Below are positions 47,412 through 55,556 of a DNA stretch of 64,000 nucleotides, one piece after another (positions within the stretch are counted from its first letter, which is position 1; each line of letters starts with the position of its first letter). The notes under the pieces are model-generated. The model was not told where the DNA came from. It made no database searches and saw only the letters and a program-made list of their open reading frames with translations. Source of the stretch: CAWIVH01 sp963839475 (GTDB lineage: Bacteria; Acidobacteriota; UBA6911). The position numbers and the translations under genes are program-made. The stretch lies in the NCBI GenBank assembly GCA_963839475.1, contig CAWIVH010000013.1, forward strand, positions 310,001-374,000, read 5' to 3'.

Positions 47412-47946
47412 GTAAACAATTTAAGACACTCCATTTCGGAAGATAGTTACAGCATGGCCGCAGGGTCAATCATGCTATTGGAATGGAGCCAATGGAGGAG
47501 TGTTATTCGCGATTGTCAGAATTCCTTACGTTTTCGCAGGTTTTCCTGGCCGGATTGACCGCTCCGCGAACGCGCAAGGCGAGGGAATACCTCGACGGGA
47601 ATTCGATTGGAAATACGGCATGGCTTTTCCGCAGGTCCGCTCTATCCCGGCACAGGATGCGAAAGCGCGAGGATCGCAGCATCAAAAATTAGGTTTCCCG
47701 TTGATATTCATTTTCGAGCAGGTCTATACTCAAACCCTACCAAAACAGGTTTAGCTCCAGTGCAGGAGCACGCGCCATGCGAAACCTCGTTCATGAGAGC
47801 GTTCGACCTCCAATCCTTCCGCCAGTTGAGAAAATTGTTGAACGGACCTGCTCGGTGTCCTCCAACCTAGCACTCGCGACCAAGTTACTTATTGGCAATT
47901 GTGTAATCTATTTGAAAAAGCGATGTTCTCTTACTGGGAGAATTCC
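47412..47946. other. Gap between integrase remnant and propeller gene
   Basis: No supported gene in about 530 bases; scattered frames without family pattern. May be the residue of the integrated element. Confidence 0.5.
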
Positions 47947-48954
47947 ATGAGAAACAAAAATGTATTAGGCGTCATCTGCAGAAGCTTTTGGAAGATTGCC
48001 TTGGTAATTGCCATCGCAGCCGCGCTGATGGGTCTTGACATTCTTGCAGTTCAACCGTCGCCACAGGCGGTGGCGAAGTACTCCGGGTGGTCAACACCCG
48101 TGAATCTAGGCCCCACCATCAATTCGGCATCGGATGATGCTCTGCCCTCGCTGTCGAAGGACGGCCTTTCGCTCTACTTCACGTCCAACCGGCCCGAAGG
48201 AGTCGGGGGCTTCGACAATTGGGTGTCCCAGCGCGGTGACGTGAATGCGCCATGGGGGCCGCCGGTGAACCTCGGGGCGGTCGTGAATAGCGTCGCTGAT
48301 GATGCGGGTCCCGCGCTTTCTCGTGACGGTCATTGGTTGTTGTTCCACAGCACTCGTGCGGGAGGACTCGGTGGCTTTGACCTGATGGCATCGTGGCGCC
48401 AGCACACGAATGACGATTTTGGTTGGCAGACTCCCGTCAACCTCGCCGTGCTCAATTCGGCAGGTAACGACGTAGGAGCGACCTACTTCGAGGGAGAGGA
48501 AGGCGGAACCGCAGAGCTATATTTCGGTAGCAACAGACAGGGCGGGATTGGACTGGTGGACATCTACGTAAGCCACTTAAGTGCCGATGGGACATTCGGC
48601 CCCCCGGTGCTGGTTCCGGAACTGAGCAGCCCTCTCAACGATCAGCGGCCGGCGATAAGCCACGATGGTCGCGAGATCTTTTTCCATTCGAATCGGCTTG
48701 GTTCCGTGGCGGACTCAAATGACATCTGGGTATCGACACGGCCAACCGTGTTTGACCCCTGGACGACTCCGGTCAATGTGGAAGAGATCAACACGGCGGC
48801 ATCAGAGACCCAACCCACCATTTCGTCGGACAACATGACGCTCATCATAACTTCGGGCCCCCCCGGACGGACGGGTTTGGAAGAGCCGATCTGTACATTT
48901 CCACCCGCACCAAGTTGCGAGGCAAGCGTTAGATGCTCCAGAGTGCGTGGCTGA
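47947..48954 (+). CDS. WD40/PD40-like beta-propeller protein with a slipped C-terminus
   Basis: Secreted or membrane-anchored propeller of about 335 residues. The start is ATG 47947 with GGAG seven bases upstream; one hydrophobic helix (FWKIALVIAIAAALMGLDIL) follows. Repeated PD40 blades read SLSKDGLSLYFTSNRPEGVG, ALSRDGHWLLFHSTR, YFGSNRQGGIGLVDIYV and AISHDGREIFFHSNR. At a run of seven C (48858-48864) the frame appears to slip: with one more C the end would read GFGRADLYISTRTKLRGKR and stop at 48932, the normal ending of this family. As sequenced the tail is out of phase. Function unknown. Confidence 0.75.
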   Translation: MRNKNVLGVICRSFWKIALVIAIAAALMGLDILAVQPSPQAVAKYSGWSTPVNLGPTINSASDDALPSLSKDGLSLYFTSNRPEGVGGFDNWVSQRGDVNAPWGPPVNLGAVVNSVADDAGPALSRDGHWLLFHSTRAGGLGGFDLMASWRQHTNDDFGWQTPVNLAVLNSAGNDVGATYFEGEEGGTAELYFGSNRQGGIGLVDIYVSHLSADGTFGPPVLVPELSSPLNDQRPAISHDGREIFFHSNRLGSVADSNDIWVSTRPTVFDPWTTPVNVEEINTAASETQPTISSDNMTLIITSGPPGRTGLEEPICTFPPAPSCEASVRCSRVRG

Positions 48955-49032
48955 GCACGGGCCAATAAACGAGTAATGACAAAGCGAGTCCACCAAGACG
49001 CCGAATCGGCGCACGAATAAACCTTTGTCGGC

Positions 49033-49053
49033 GGCCCATTAGGAAAATGGGCC
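49033..49053 (+). other. Hairpin downstream of the propeller gene
   Basis: GGCCCATT (49033-49040), loop AGGAA, AATGGGCC (49046-49053): a perfect eight base pair stem ahead of the main terminator. Confidence 0.5.
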
Positions 49054-49074
49054 TTGTGATATCCGTCCGAGATC

Positions 49075-49111
49075 AGGGCAGGCCCTTGGGGGAACGAGGC
49101 CTGCCCTTTAT
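49075..49111 (+). terminator. Rho-independent terminator of the propeller gene
   Basis: AGGGCAGGCC (49075-49084) pairs perfectly over ten bases with GGCCTGCCCT (49098-49107), followed by TTTATC. Placed between the propeller gene and the hydrolase gene on the same strand. Confidence 0.8.
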
Positions 49112-49241
49112 CTTCGCTGGAGGAGAGACCCAATCATAAGAATTTTGCCTGTTTGGAATATCTGCGTAGTTTCAATGACAGGCCGCAGGAATGAAAAGAA
49201 GTGGGGTCTTTTCATCGTGGTTCCCCGGAGAAGGGTAAACA

Positions 49242-50321
49242 ATGAACCAGCCGACGCACCCGCCAGCAGACTCCGTCGTAGGAAAACGAACTGCACTGCG
49301 GACCCTCTGGTGGTGGGCCAAGCGGATTGTGGTCGGTATTCTGGCACTCATAATTGCGGTCGCATTGGTTGGACTCGCTTACCAGACTCTCAGCGAAGCC
49401 CGTGACATGCGTCGATTCCCACCCCCAGGGAAACTCGTGGACGTGGGCGGATTCCGTTTGCACATCCATTCGATCGGAGATGGCAGGCCGGCGGTGATCT
49501 TCGATTCTGGACTAGGAGATTCATCGCTGACGTGGTTTAAAATCCAACCTGAAGTAGCCAAATTCGCCCGCGCCTCTTCGTACGACAGGGCCGGGTATGA
49601 CTGGAGCGATACCAGCCGCTCGCCACGCACCAGCAAGGAAATCGTTCGTGAACTGCATACGTTGCTGACAAACGATGGAATTCCCGGTCCCTATGTCCTG
49701 GTAGGACATTCGTTCGGCGGATCCAATGTCCGCCTTTTCGCCCACGAATATCCGCAAGAAACGGCAGGAATCGTGCTGGTTGATTCATCTCATGAAGATC
49801 AGGCCTCCAGGTTTCCACCCTCTCTTCAGCAGGCGAGGAATGAATATCTCAAGCGATATCAGCTACTGAGTTTTCTATCCCACCTCGGCGTTGTCCGGCA
49901 GTTCGTCATTGAACCGAATGAGAAATTCCCTGCAACCCTCCGGCCGGTAGACATTGCCCTAAACGCCCAAACGCGGTTCCTCACGACCCTTTGCCGCGAG
50001 ATGTCTTCCTTAGCCGAAAGTGCAACCCAGGTGCGGGCTGGGTCAACACTGCCGGAGGTGCCACTCGCAGTTGTAAGTGCCGGGCACGAAGGCGAGGCGC
50101 CCGAACCGGGAATCTCGCCGGAAGACTCGCAGAAAATGCGTACGGTTTGGCGTGAGTTGCAAGCGGACCTGGCAACCCGCACTAAGAATAGCATCCACTT
50201 TGCGGCGGCCAAGAGCAGTCACTATATTCAGCACGATCAACCTGATTTGGTGGTCGATGCGATCCGGAAGGTGGTAGCTTCCGCGAGAAACAAGGAGCCA
50301 CTGAACAAATCCGAGGATTGA
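49242..50321 (+). CDS. Membrane-anchored alpha/beta hydrolase
   Basis: Protein of 359 residues. An N-terminal membrane helix (IVVGILALIIAVALVGLAY) is followed by an alpha/beta-hydrolase domain with DSGLGDSSLTWFKIQPEVAK (oxyanion region), YDRAGYDWSD, nucleophile elbow VGHSFGGSNVRLFA (Ser) and a late His in SSHYIQHDQPDLVVDAI. The wording is that of the large family of alpha/beta-fold hydrolases found in many soil bacteria; no specific substrate can be given. ATG at 49242 follows GGAGAAGGG. Confidence 0.85.
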   Translation: MNQPTHPPADSVVGKRTALRTLWWWAKRIVVGILALIIAVALVGLAYQTLSEARDMRRFPPPGKLVDVGGFRLHIHSIGDGRPAVIFDSGLGDSSLTWFKIQPEVAKFARASSYDRAGYDWSDTSRSPRTSKEIVRELHTLLTNDGIPGPYVLVGHSFGGSNVRLFAHEYPQETAGIVLVDSSHEDQASRFPPSLQQARNEYLKRYQLLSFLSHLGVVRQFVIEPNEKFPATLRPVDIALNAQTRFLTTLCREMSSLAESATQVRAGSTLPEVPLAVVSAGHEGEAPEPGISPEDSQKMRTVWRELQADLATRTKNSIHFAAAKSSHYIQHDQPDLVVDAIRKVVASARNKEPLNKSED

Positions 50322-50498
50322 TCTTCCTCACCGGCAAAAGGAACGGCTGAATCCTAAAGCAGCTCATCGCAGGTTTGCCGGCGTGATTGCCGCTCTTGAC
50401 GTCACCGACAATCTCAACTTCATACAAACCCGCACCTGGGGCGAAAGCCAGTTTCCGGTGCCCGAACCACTGGCACAAGTGCTGCCGATAGAATCCTG
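50322..50498. other. Spacer with a coding-like fragment
   Basis: Between the hydrolase and the first repeat cluster. From about 50370 to 50494 one frame reads RFAGVIAALDVTDNLNFIQT and FPVPEPLAQVLPIES without stop, which looks like a gene end cut by the repeats. No start or family is seen. Confidence 0.3.
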
Positions 50499-50617
50499 GA
50501 CACCCATCATAGGTTACTTAGACACCCATCATAGGTCACATCCTGGACCCCTGGAATCCTAGACACCCATCAGATGGCATATTGCCGGACTCATCGTTTT
50601 CTTCTTAGTGGGTGTCT
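50499..50617. repeat. REP-like repeat cluster 1 (GGGTGTCC family), upstream of the Y1 transposase
   Basis: Two near-adjacent copies of GACACCCATCATAGGT at 50499-50514 and 50521-50536, then an inverted pair: AGACACCCA (50561-50569) and TGGGTGTCT (50609-50617). The inverted pair brackets about 40 bases and could fold into a nine base pair stem. The core GGGTGTCC/GGACACCC is shared with clusters at 52.2, 55.4 and 58.7 kb. Confidence 0.75.
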
Positions 50618-50721
50618 CTAATCAGTCCCCCTACAATTTTTTCGCATTCCGTCATCTTTTTCTTGGCTCATTCGCCAGGTTCGCCATTAGGTATATCAGA
50701 ACCCTATCTGAGAGGTGAATC

Positions 50722-51840
50722 ATGGCTATGCCCCGCAGCACCTATGTCCGGGAAGGAGAAGAAGGTGTATATCACTGCTTCAGCCGTTGCGTCCGCCGCG
50801 CTTTCCTGTGCGGTTTCGACCCCGTGACGCAACAGGACTTTTCCCACCGTAAAGTGTGGCTGGTAGAGAGGTTACGGTATCTCGCCGCGATCTTTGCCAT
50901 CGAAGTCTGCGCCTTCGCCATCCTCCTCAATCATTATCACTCGATTTTGCGCACACGTCCCGATATTGTCGCCCTCTGGCCGGATGATGAAGTAGCCCGC
51001 CGCTGGTTGTTACTCTCCCCCCGACATCGCGACATCAACGGTGCCCCGATTCCACCGACGGAGGAGGAAATCCGCGCCCTGGCAGCCTGTCCCAACCGCA
51101 TTGCCCAGCTGCGCCGTCGTCTGTGCAGCCTGAGCTGGTTCATGGGCCAGCTGAACGAATTCATCGCGCGCAAGGCCAACAAAGAGGATGGGGTCAAGGG
51201 GCGATTCTGGGAAGGTCGGTTCAAATCCCAGGTGCTGCTCGATGAAGCGGCCATTGCGGCATGCATGGTGTACGTGGACCTCAATCCGATCCGGGCCGGA
51301 CTGGCGCAAACTCCCGAGGATAGCGACTATACCAGCATTCAGGAGCGGATCCGTGCGTGGCAGAAGAAGACGATGGCCTTCGCTCTAAACGATGCAGCGG
51401 CACAAGATCTGGAGTCCATGCCTGTCGGCAAAGGAACATCGATGGAGGCAGGCTTTTCCGGAAATGCAGATCCCAGCAGTCTTGCGACTGCGACGGATTC
51501 CTCCGAAGATACCAGTCTTTCCGCCCGCTGGCTTTGTCCCATTCAATCGGGTTCCGGGGGGCGAGGGATTCTGCAGATGACGGCAGGAGAGTATTTCGAT
51601 CTGGTGGACAGGTCGGGACGCGTAATCAGGTCGGACAAGCGGGGAGTTATGGATGCGGATCTGGCTCCGATTCTGTATCGGATTGGAGCCAATCCGGAAG
51701 CCTGGATAGACACGGTCACCCGCTTCGGTTCCAGGTTTCGTCTCGCTGCCGGGTTGCTCGCCAATCTGCGTCATTTTGCCGATCAGCTCGGCAGGTGTTG
51801 GTTGCAGGGCACGGCAGCGGCCCGAGTCGCGTTTGTGTAG
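50722..51840 (+). mobile_element. Y1 HUH transposase, IS200/REP-associated (RAYT-like)
   Basis: Protein of 372 residues with the Y1 transposase fold in its first 200. It opens MAMPRSTYVREGEEGVYHCF (beta strand with YHxxxR), has the HUH-type pair in LNHYHSIL (His71, His73) and the candidate catalytic Tyr184 in MVYVDLNPIRAGLA, the 'Y..lNP.RAGL' helix typical of RAYT proteins. The 170-residue C-terminal extension is unusual for short RAYTs but common in long transposase-annotated homologues from Acidobacteriota and Planctomycetota. SD AGGTGA precedes the ATG. There is no TnpB partner and no recognised IS ends. Repeat clusters with a shared core lie on both sides, which fits a RAYT that mobilises REP-like elements in trans. 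Confidence 0.82.
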
Positions 51841-52165
51841 CAGCACCTGCAAGATGGTCTGAGATCTAGTGATATTCAAGCACCCGCCGAAGTTTCGCGC
51901 GCGGAAGCGAAATTCTTTGCGAATCTCCGCTTAAACTTTTCCGAATCAGCCACTTGCGGCATTATTTGTTCCACCGTCTCCGCCGACCCGCACCCTCAAT
52001 ATCACCCTTGGTGGTCTTTCCGAACAGACATCCTGCTCCGTGTTTCACCTCCTTACCGCCGATTCTTGCTGCCGTGACTCTGGAAAACAAATAAAACAAT
52101 CAGAGATGATATGTTTGGGGTGATTGGCAAGTAGGTCAGAGCATACCGCGCAAGAGGTAATTTAT
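51841..52165. other. Spacer downstream of the Y1 transposase
   Basis: No gene supported. A hairpin TTTCGC (51893-51898) / GCGAAA (51907-51912) with an eight-base loop lies about 55 bases after the stop and could be an element end or terminator. Confidence 0.4.
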
Positions 52166-52286
52166 TGGATGTCCATAATTTCAATCAATGGGTGTCTACG
52201 ATTTCCTACGATTTCCATCATTTTCATCCAGGTCTACGCGGGTTCACGATTTCAGGACGCGTGATTCGATGGGTGTCCATGATTTT
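52166..52286. repeat. REP-like repeat cluster 2, downstream of the Y1 transposase
   Basis: Three copies in one orientation: TGGATGTCCATAATTTC (52166), TGGGTGTCTACGATTTC (52189) and TGGGTGTCCATGATTTTC (52270). The last is preceded by a conserved 35-base block (52235-52269) that recurs at 58634. In this block TCACG (52244-52248) can pair with CGTGA (52260-52264). Confidence 0.75.
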
Positions 52287-52289
52287 CTA

Positions 52290-52571
52290 TCAATGCTCAG
52301 GTTTTGTTTCGTCGATCGCATCGTCGTCGCCAAGCAGCAGGTCGCCATGCTCACCGGCCGCCAGGATTGTGCGTGCCTGTTCGACGTAATCCTCCGGCAC
52401 AAAAATGGACACCTCCCCAAGGCCGTCGAGCGTAAGCCCGTAAATCGCCCCCACTGCTTCACCGCAGGTGCGGGCCGGGATCCCGTTTCCATGGAGTGCC
52501 GCGACGATCGACTCGGCGTTGATTCCACCGGGCGCCCGGATCAGTTCGACTTCCCCTGGCAGTGACGGCAT
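52290..52571 (-). CDS. DUF2007-like signal-transducing domain protein
   Basis: Short cytosolic protein of 93 residues from the ATG at 52571. The pattern EVELIRAPGGINAESIVAAL ... GNGIPARTCGE ... GEVSIFVPEDYVEQARTILA matches DUF2007, a small alpha/beta domain of the GlnB-like type found alone or fused in many bacteria. Ends in an acidic tail. Function unknown; possibly a regulator. Directly abuts repeat cluster 2. Confidence 0.7.
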   Translation of the reverse strand: MPSLPGEVELIRAPGGINAESIVAALHGNGIPARTCGEAVGAIYGLTLDGLGEVSIFVPEDYVEQARTILAAGEHGDLLLGDDDAIDETKPEH

Positions 52572-52797
52572 GGCTCCCCCCGCTTGATGATTTGATAATC
52601 TTATGCACTCGTGACGGGACAAAGAAAATGCCCCGTGGGTGACGCAAACGCAGATTTAACTGAACCATCAACTGCCGGTGACCGCCGGGGACTGTGCATC
52701 CGCCCATGGCTGAATTTGGAACGGTTGGTTGGATTTCGGACAGTTTTGTTCATGGCTTCAGCTACTCCGGCTTTTACTTCGCCGGGCGAAATGGGTT
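52572..52797. other. Spacer between DUF2007 gene and ADOP permease
   Basis: About 225 bases with no gene seen; holds the upstream region of the DUF2007 gene and the 3' side of the permease gene. Confidence 0.5.
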
Positions 52798-55221
52798 TCA
52801 CTCGTATCGCAATGCAACGATTGGATTCACTTTCGCTGCCCGCCGCGCCGGGATATAACAAGCTGCGACCACTACGACACACAGCACGACCGAGACGCTC
52901 GTAATCGTAAGCACATCCATCTCTGTTACGCCGAACAGCAGGCTCCGGAGGAAACGGGTAAGAATAAAAGAGACCCCAAGTCCAAAAGTCAGGCCGAGCA
53001 GGGCCAGCCGGAGCCCCTGGTTCAGCACAAGCCGGAAAACGTCTCCCCGCTGAGCACCAAGCGCCATGCGAATGCCAATTTCATGAGTGCGCTGGCGCGT
53101 CGTATAGTCGACTACCCCGTAGATTCCGACTCCGGCAAGAACCAGCGAGAGCAAGCCAAATGCGCCTGCGAAAGTCCCTGCGAGCCGTTCAAAGATGCTT
53201 CCAAGCCGCATGCTTGTCTTGAGTGTCGTCACATTGAAAACCGGCAAATCGGCATTGAAATCATGGACGCTTTGTTCAACGGCCGAGGCGAAAACCCGCG
53301 GATCGCCCGCTACCCGCGCATGGATGATCACAAGATCGCGGTACGTCTGGAGCAGCGGAAAAAAAACGACAGGTTCAGCTGCATAAACCAGCCGGCGGTA
53401 TTTGCCATTTCCCGCCACGCCAACAACGGCGAACCACAGGCCCCAGACCTTGATCCTCTTTCCGATCGCGTCCTGGTCCGGCCAGTAGCGTTTGGCAAAT
53501 TCTTGATTGATGATGGCTACCGGCTGCGACTTCTCAGTATCCTGTGGCGTAAAGTCCCGGCCTGCGATGAGAGGGATGCGCATGGCCCGGAGGTAGTTCG
53601 GACCCACGACAGCATGGCTTATTTCCATCGATTCGCGGAGCTGGGGCACGTAACCATCAGGGCGGACCTCACCGGAGTGGAGCGTGAAGCTAAGCGGCGA
53701 AAAATCCGCGAGGGTCGCGGACACGACTCCGGGGAGTCCCTCAAGTTTAGCAAGCAGTTGCTGGTGGAAGGCAATGCCTTGATCTCTCGAATAACCGGCT
53801 GGCCCGAGCTCATAGGACGCAAGTAATACCTGATTCGGGTCGAAGCCGGGATCCAACCGCTGCGTGTTCTGCAGACTGCGGATGAAAAGGCCGGCACAGA
53901 TCAGAAGCAGCAGCGAGAAAGAGATTTGCGCAACCACAAGCGCGCTCGAGAGCCTCGATTTATGAAGTCCATCGGAAATGCTGCCCGCTTCCTCTTTCAG
54001 GACCGACGCCGGTGCGAGCTTTGAAGACCGCAGCGCGGGCAGGATGCCGAAAAACACGGCCGTGAGCATCGAGATTGCGACCGTTGCCGCAATCACGACT
54101 CGATCTGCCCGGCCATTGAGCGTGAGAGGAAGGCTTGAAGGCGGGATGAAGGCTTTGAATGTCCCAGCTGTCCAGGTGGTGAGGATTATGGCAAGTACGC
54201 CGCCGCCCAGAGCAAGCAAGAGGGTCTCTACTAGGAACTGGCGGATCAGCCGCCCGCGGCTTGCGCCGATCGACAGACGAATAGCAATCTCGCGCCGCCG
54301 TGAGACCATGCGCACCAGCAGCAGATTGGCAACATTCGCACAAGCTAGCAGTAGCAACACCGCCGCGAGAGCCAGTAGCATCGGAAGCGTCTTGTATAGA
54401 TAGACGTTGGCACCAAAAGGAGAGCGCCAGAGCGGATCCAGCGTGATCTGGTTGGGACCCCTGTGAGAATCTGGATATCGCTCCACGATTTGCTTCATCA
54501 GGCTGTTCAATTCACTCTCCGCCTGGCGCCGGTCGGTTCCGGGCTTGAGCCTCCCCAGCACGTTGAGCCAATAACTGTTGCGAGGACGCAACCTGTCTCC
54601 AAGGCAAATCAAAGGAGTCCATATATCTGTACGCAGCCCGGTCTTGCAGCCCTGAAAACCCGGAGGAACTATTCCGACAATCGTGCACAGCTGCCGGTTA
54701 ATCTGTATTGCCTTTCCGATCACGGAAGGATCCGCGCCGAAATGGCTCTGCCACAGACCGTAGCTGATCACCACCACCGGCCCGCCTCCAAGCTTTTCCT
54801 CCTCTGCCGGTACGAAGACACGACCCAGAATGGGTTTCACGCCGAGGACGTTGAAATAATCCGCAGAAGTGAAAGCCCCATAAATGCGCTCCGGCTTGCC
54901 GCTGCCGGTCAGGGACACGAAATCGTCATGATACGCCAGAAGGCCAGCTAGGCTCCGGTTTGCCCCGCGCAGGTCTATATAGTCCGGGTAAGAGAACGGC
55001 GGAGTGGGATGTTCGCTGGGTTCTCCCCTCATGACGGTGACAAGGTCAGCGGTGTGCATGATACCGGGGATAGGGTCGAGAAGCGTTGCGTTGATCCAAC
55101 TGATGATGGTGGAGTTGGCGCCGATGCCGAGTGCCAGGGTTACAGCGGCGATGACCGTGAACCCTGGGTTTTTCATCAAGATCCGACAGGCGTAGCGAAG
55201 ATCCTGAAGCAAGGTTTCCAT
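52798..55221 (-). CDS. ADOP-type ABC transporter permease (MacB/FtsX)
   Basis: Large permease of about 807 residues, start ATG 55221 (METLLQDLRYACRILMKNPG, the typical opening of the Acidobacterial duplicated orphan permease family). It has a MacB-type periplasmic domain after the first helix, FtsX core helices (LLALAAVLLLLACANVANLL), a second periplasmic domain (GLPGVVSATLADFSPLSF) and a final FtsX block (LAGVGIYGVVDYTTRQRTHE, IGIRMALGAQRGDVFRLVL). ADOP proteins lack their own ATPase gene nearby, as here. Substrate unknown; relatives may export peptides or stress molecules. It lies downstream of the winged-helix/TolB regulator on the same strand. Confidence 0.92.
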   Translation of the reverse strand: METLLQDLRYACRILMKNPGFTVIAAVTLALGIGANSTIISWINATLLDPIPGIMHTADLVTVMRGEPSEHPTPPFSYPDYIDLRGANRSLAGLLAYHDDFVSLTGSGKPERIYGAFTSADYFNVLGVKPILGRVFVPAEEEKLGGGPVVVISYGLWQSHFGADPSVIGKAIQINRQLCTIVGIVPPGFQGCKTGLRTDIWTPLICLGDRLRPRNSYWLNVLGRLKPGTDRRQAESELNSLMKQIVERYPDSHRGPNQITLDPLWRSPFGANVYLYKTLPMLLALAAVLLLLACANVANLLLVRMVSRRREIAIRLSIGASRGRLIRQFLVETLLLALGGGVLAIILTTWTAGTFKAFIPPSSLPLTLNGRADRVVIAATVAISMLTAVFFGILPALRSSKLAPASVLKEEAGSISDGLHKSRLSSALVVAQISFSLLLLICAGLFIRSLQNTQRLDPGFDPNQVLLASYELGPAGYSRDQGIAFHQQLLAKLEGLPGVVSATLADFSPLSFTLHSGEVRPDGYVPQLRESMEISHAVVGPNYLRAMRIPLIAGRDFTPQDTEKSQPVAIINQEFAKRYWPDQDAIGKRIKVWGLWFAVVGVAGNGKYRRLVYAAEPVVFFPLLQTYRDLVIIHARVAGDPRVFASAVEQSVHDFNADLPVFNVTTLKTSMRLGSIFERLAGTFAGAFGLLSLVLAGVGIYGVVDYTTRQRTHEIGIRMALGAQRGDVFRLVLNQGLRLALLGLTFGLGVSFILTRFLRSLLFGVTEMDVLTITSVSVVLCVVVVAACYIPARRAAKVNPIVALRYE

Positions 55222-55278
55222 GCGAATCTTTCTGCCGGTCCAGGCACGCTGCTCTCCTTCAGACCGGACTGGATTCAA

Positions 55279-55556
55279 CTGCCCTAAAACACCAAGGCGG
55301 ATTCACCACTTTATCAGCCTACCAGCCCAACCTGGGACAAGCCAAATAATCTCCAGACCTTCCAAAAACCGGTGGCAGAGGTCATGGACATCCATTTTTG
55401 TTCATTTTCGACAACCCTCGGAACTTTTTATCGCAACTAACTAACTCCTAATTCGCTAACTCTAACTCCAACTTGCGGACACCCAGCCATTGCGAATCTG
55501 CGGACACCCATGCGTTGCGGACTAACTCGCAGACACCCTTGAATTGCGGAGGCAGC
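55279..55556. repeat. REP-like repeat cluster 3, between ADOP permease and regulator genes
   Basis: Four copies on the minus strand, seen on the plus strand as GGACATCCA (55386), GCGGACACCCAGCCA (55476), GCGGACACCCATGCG (55500) and CAGACACCC (55530). The spacing between the last three is about 25-30 bases. A short direct repeat CTAACTC/CTAACTCTAACTCC precedes them. Not CRISPR-like, because spacers are irregular. Confidence 0.65.

Noticed and set aside
55476..55540. Regularly placed short repeats as a possible CRISPR array
   Set aside because: Cores are about 9-15 bases, spacing is irregular, copies occur in both orientations in the region and no cas genes are present.
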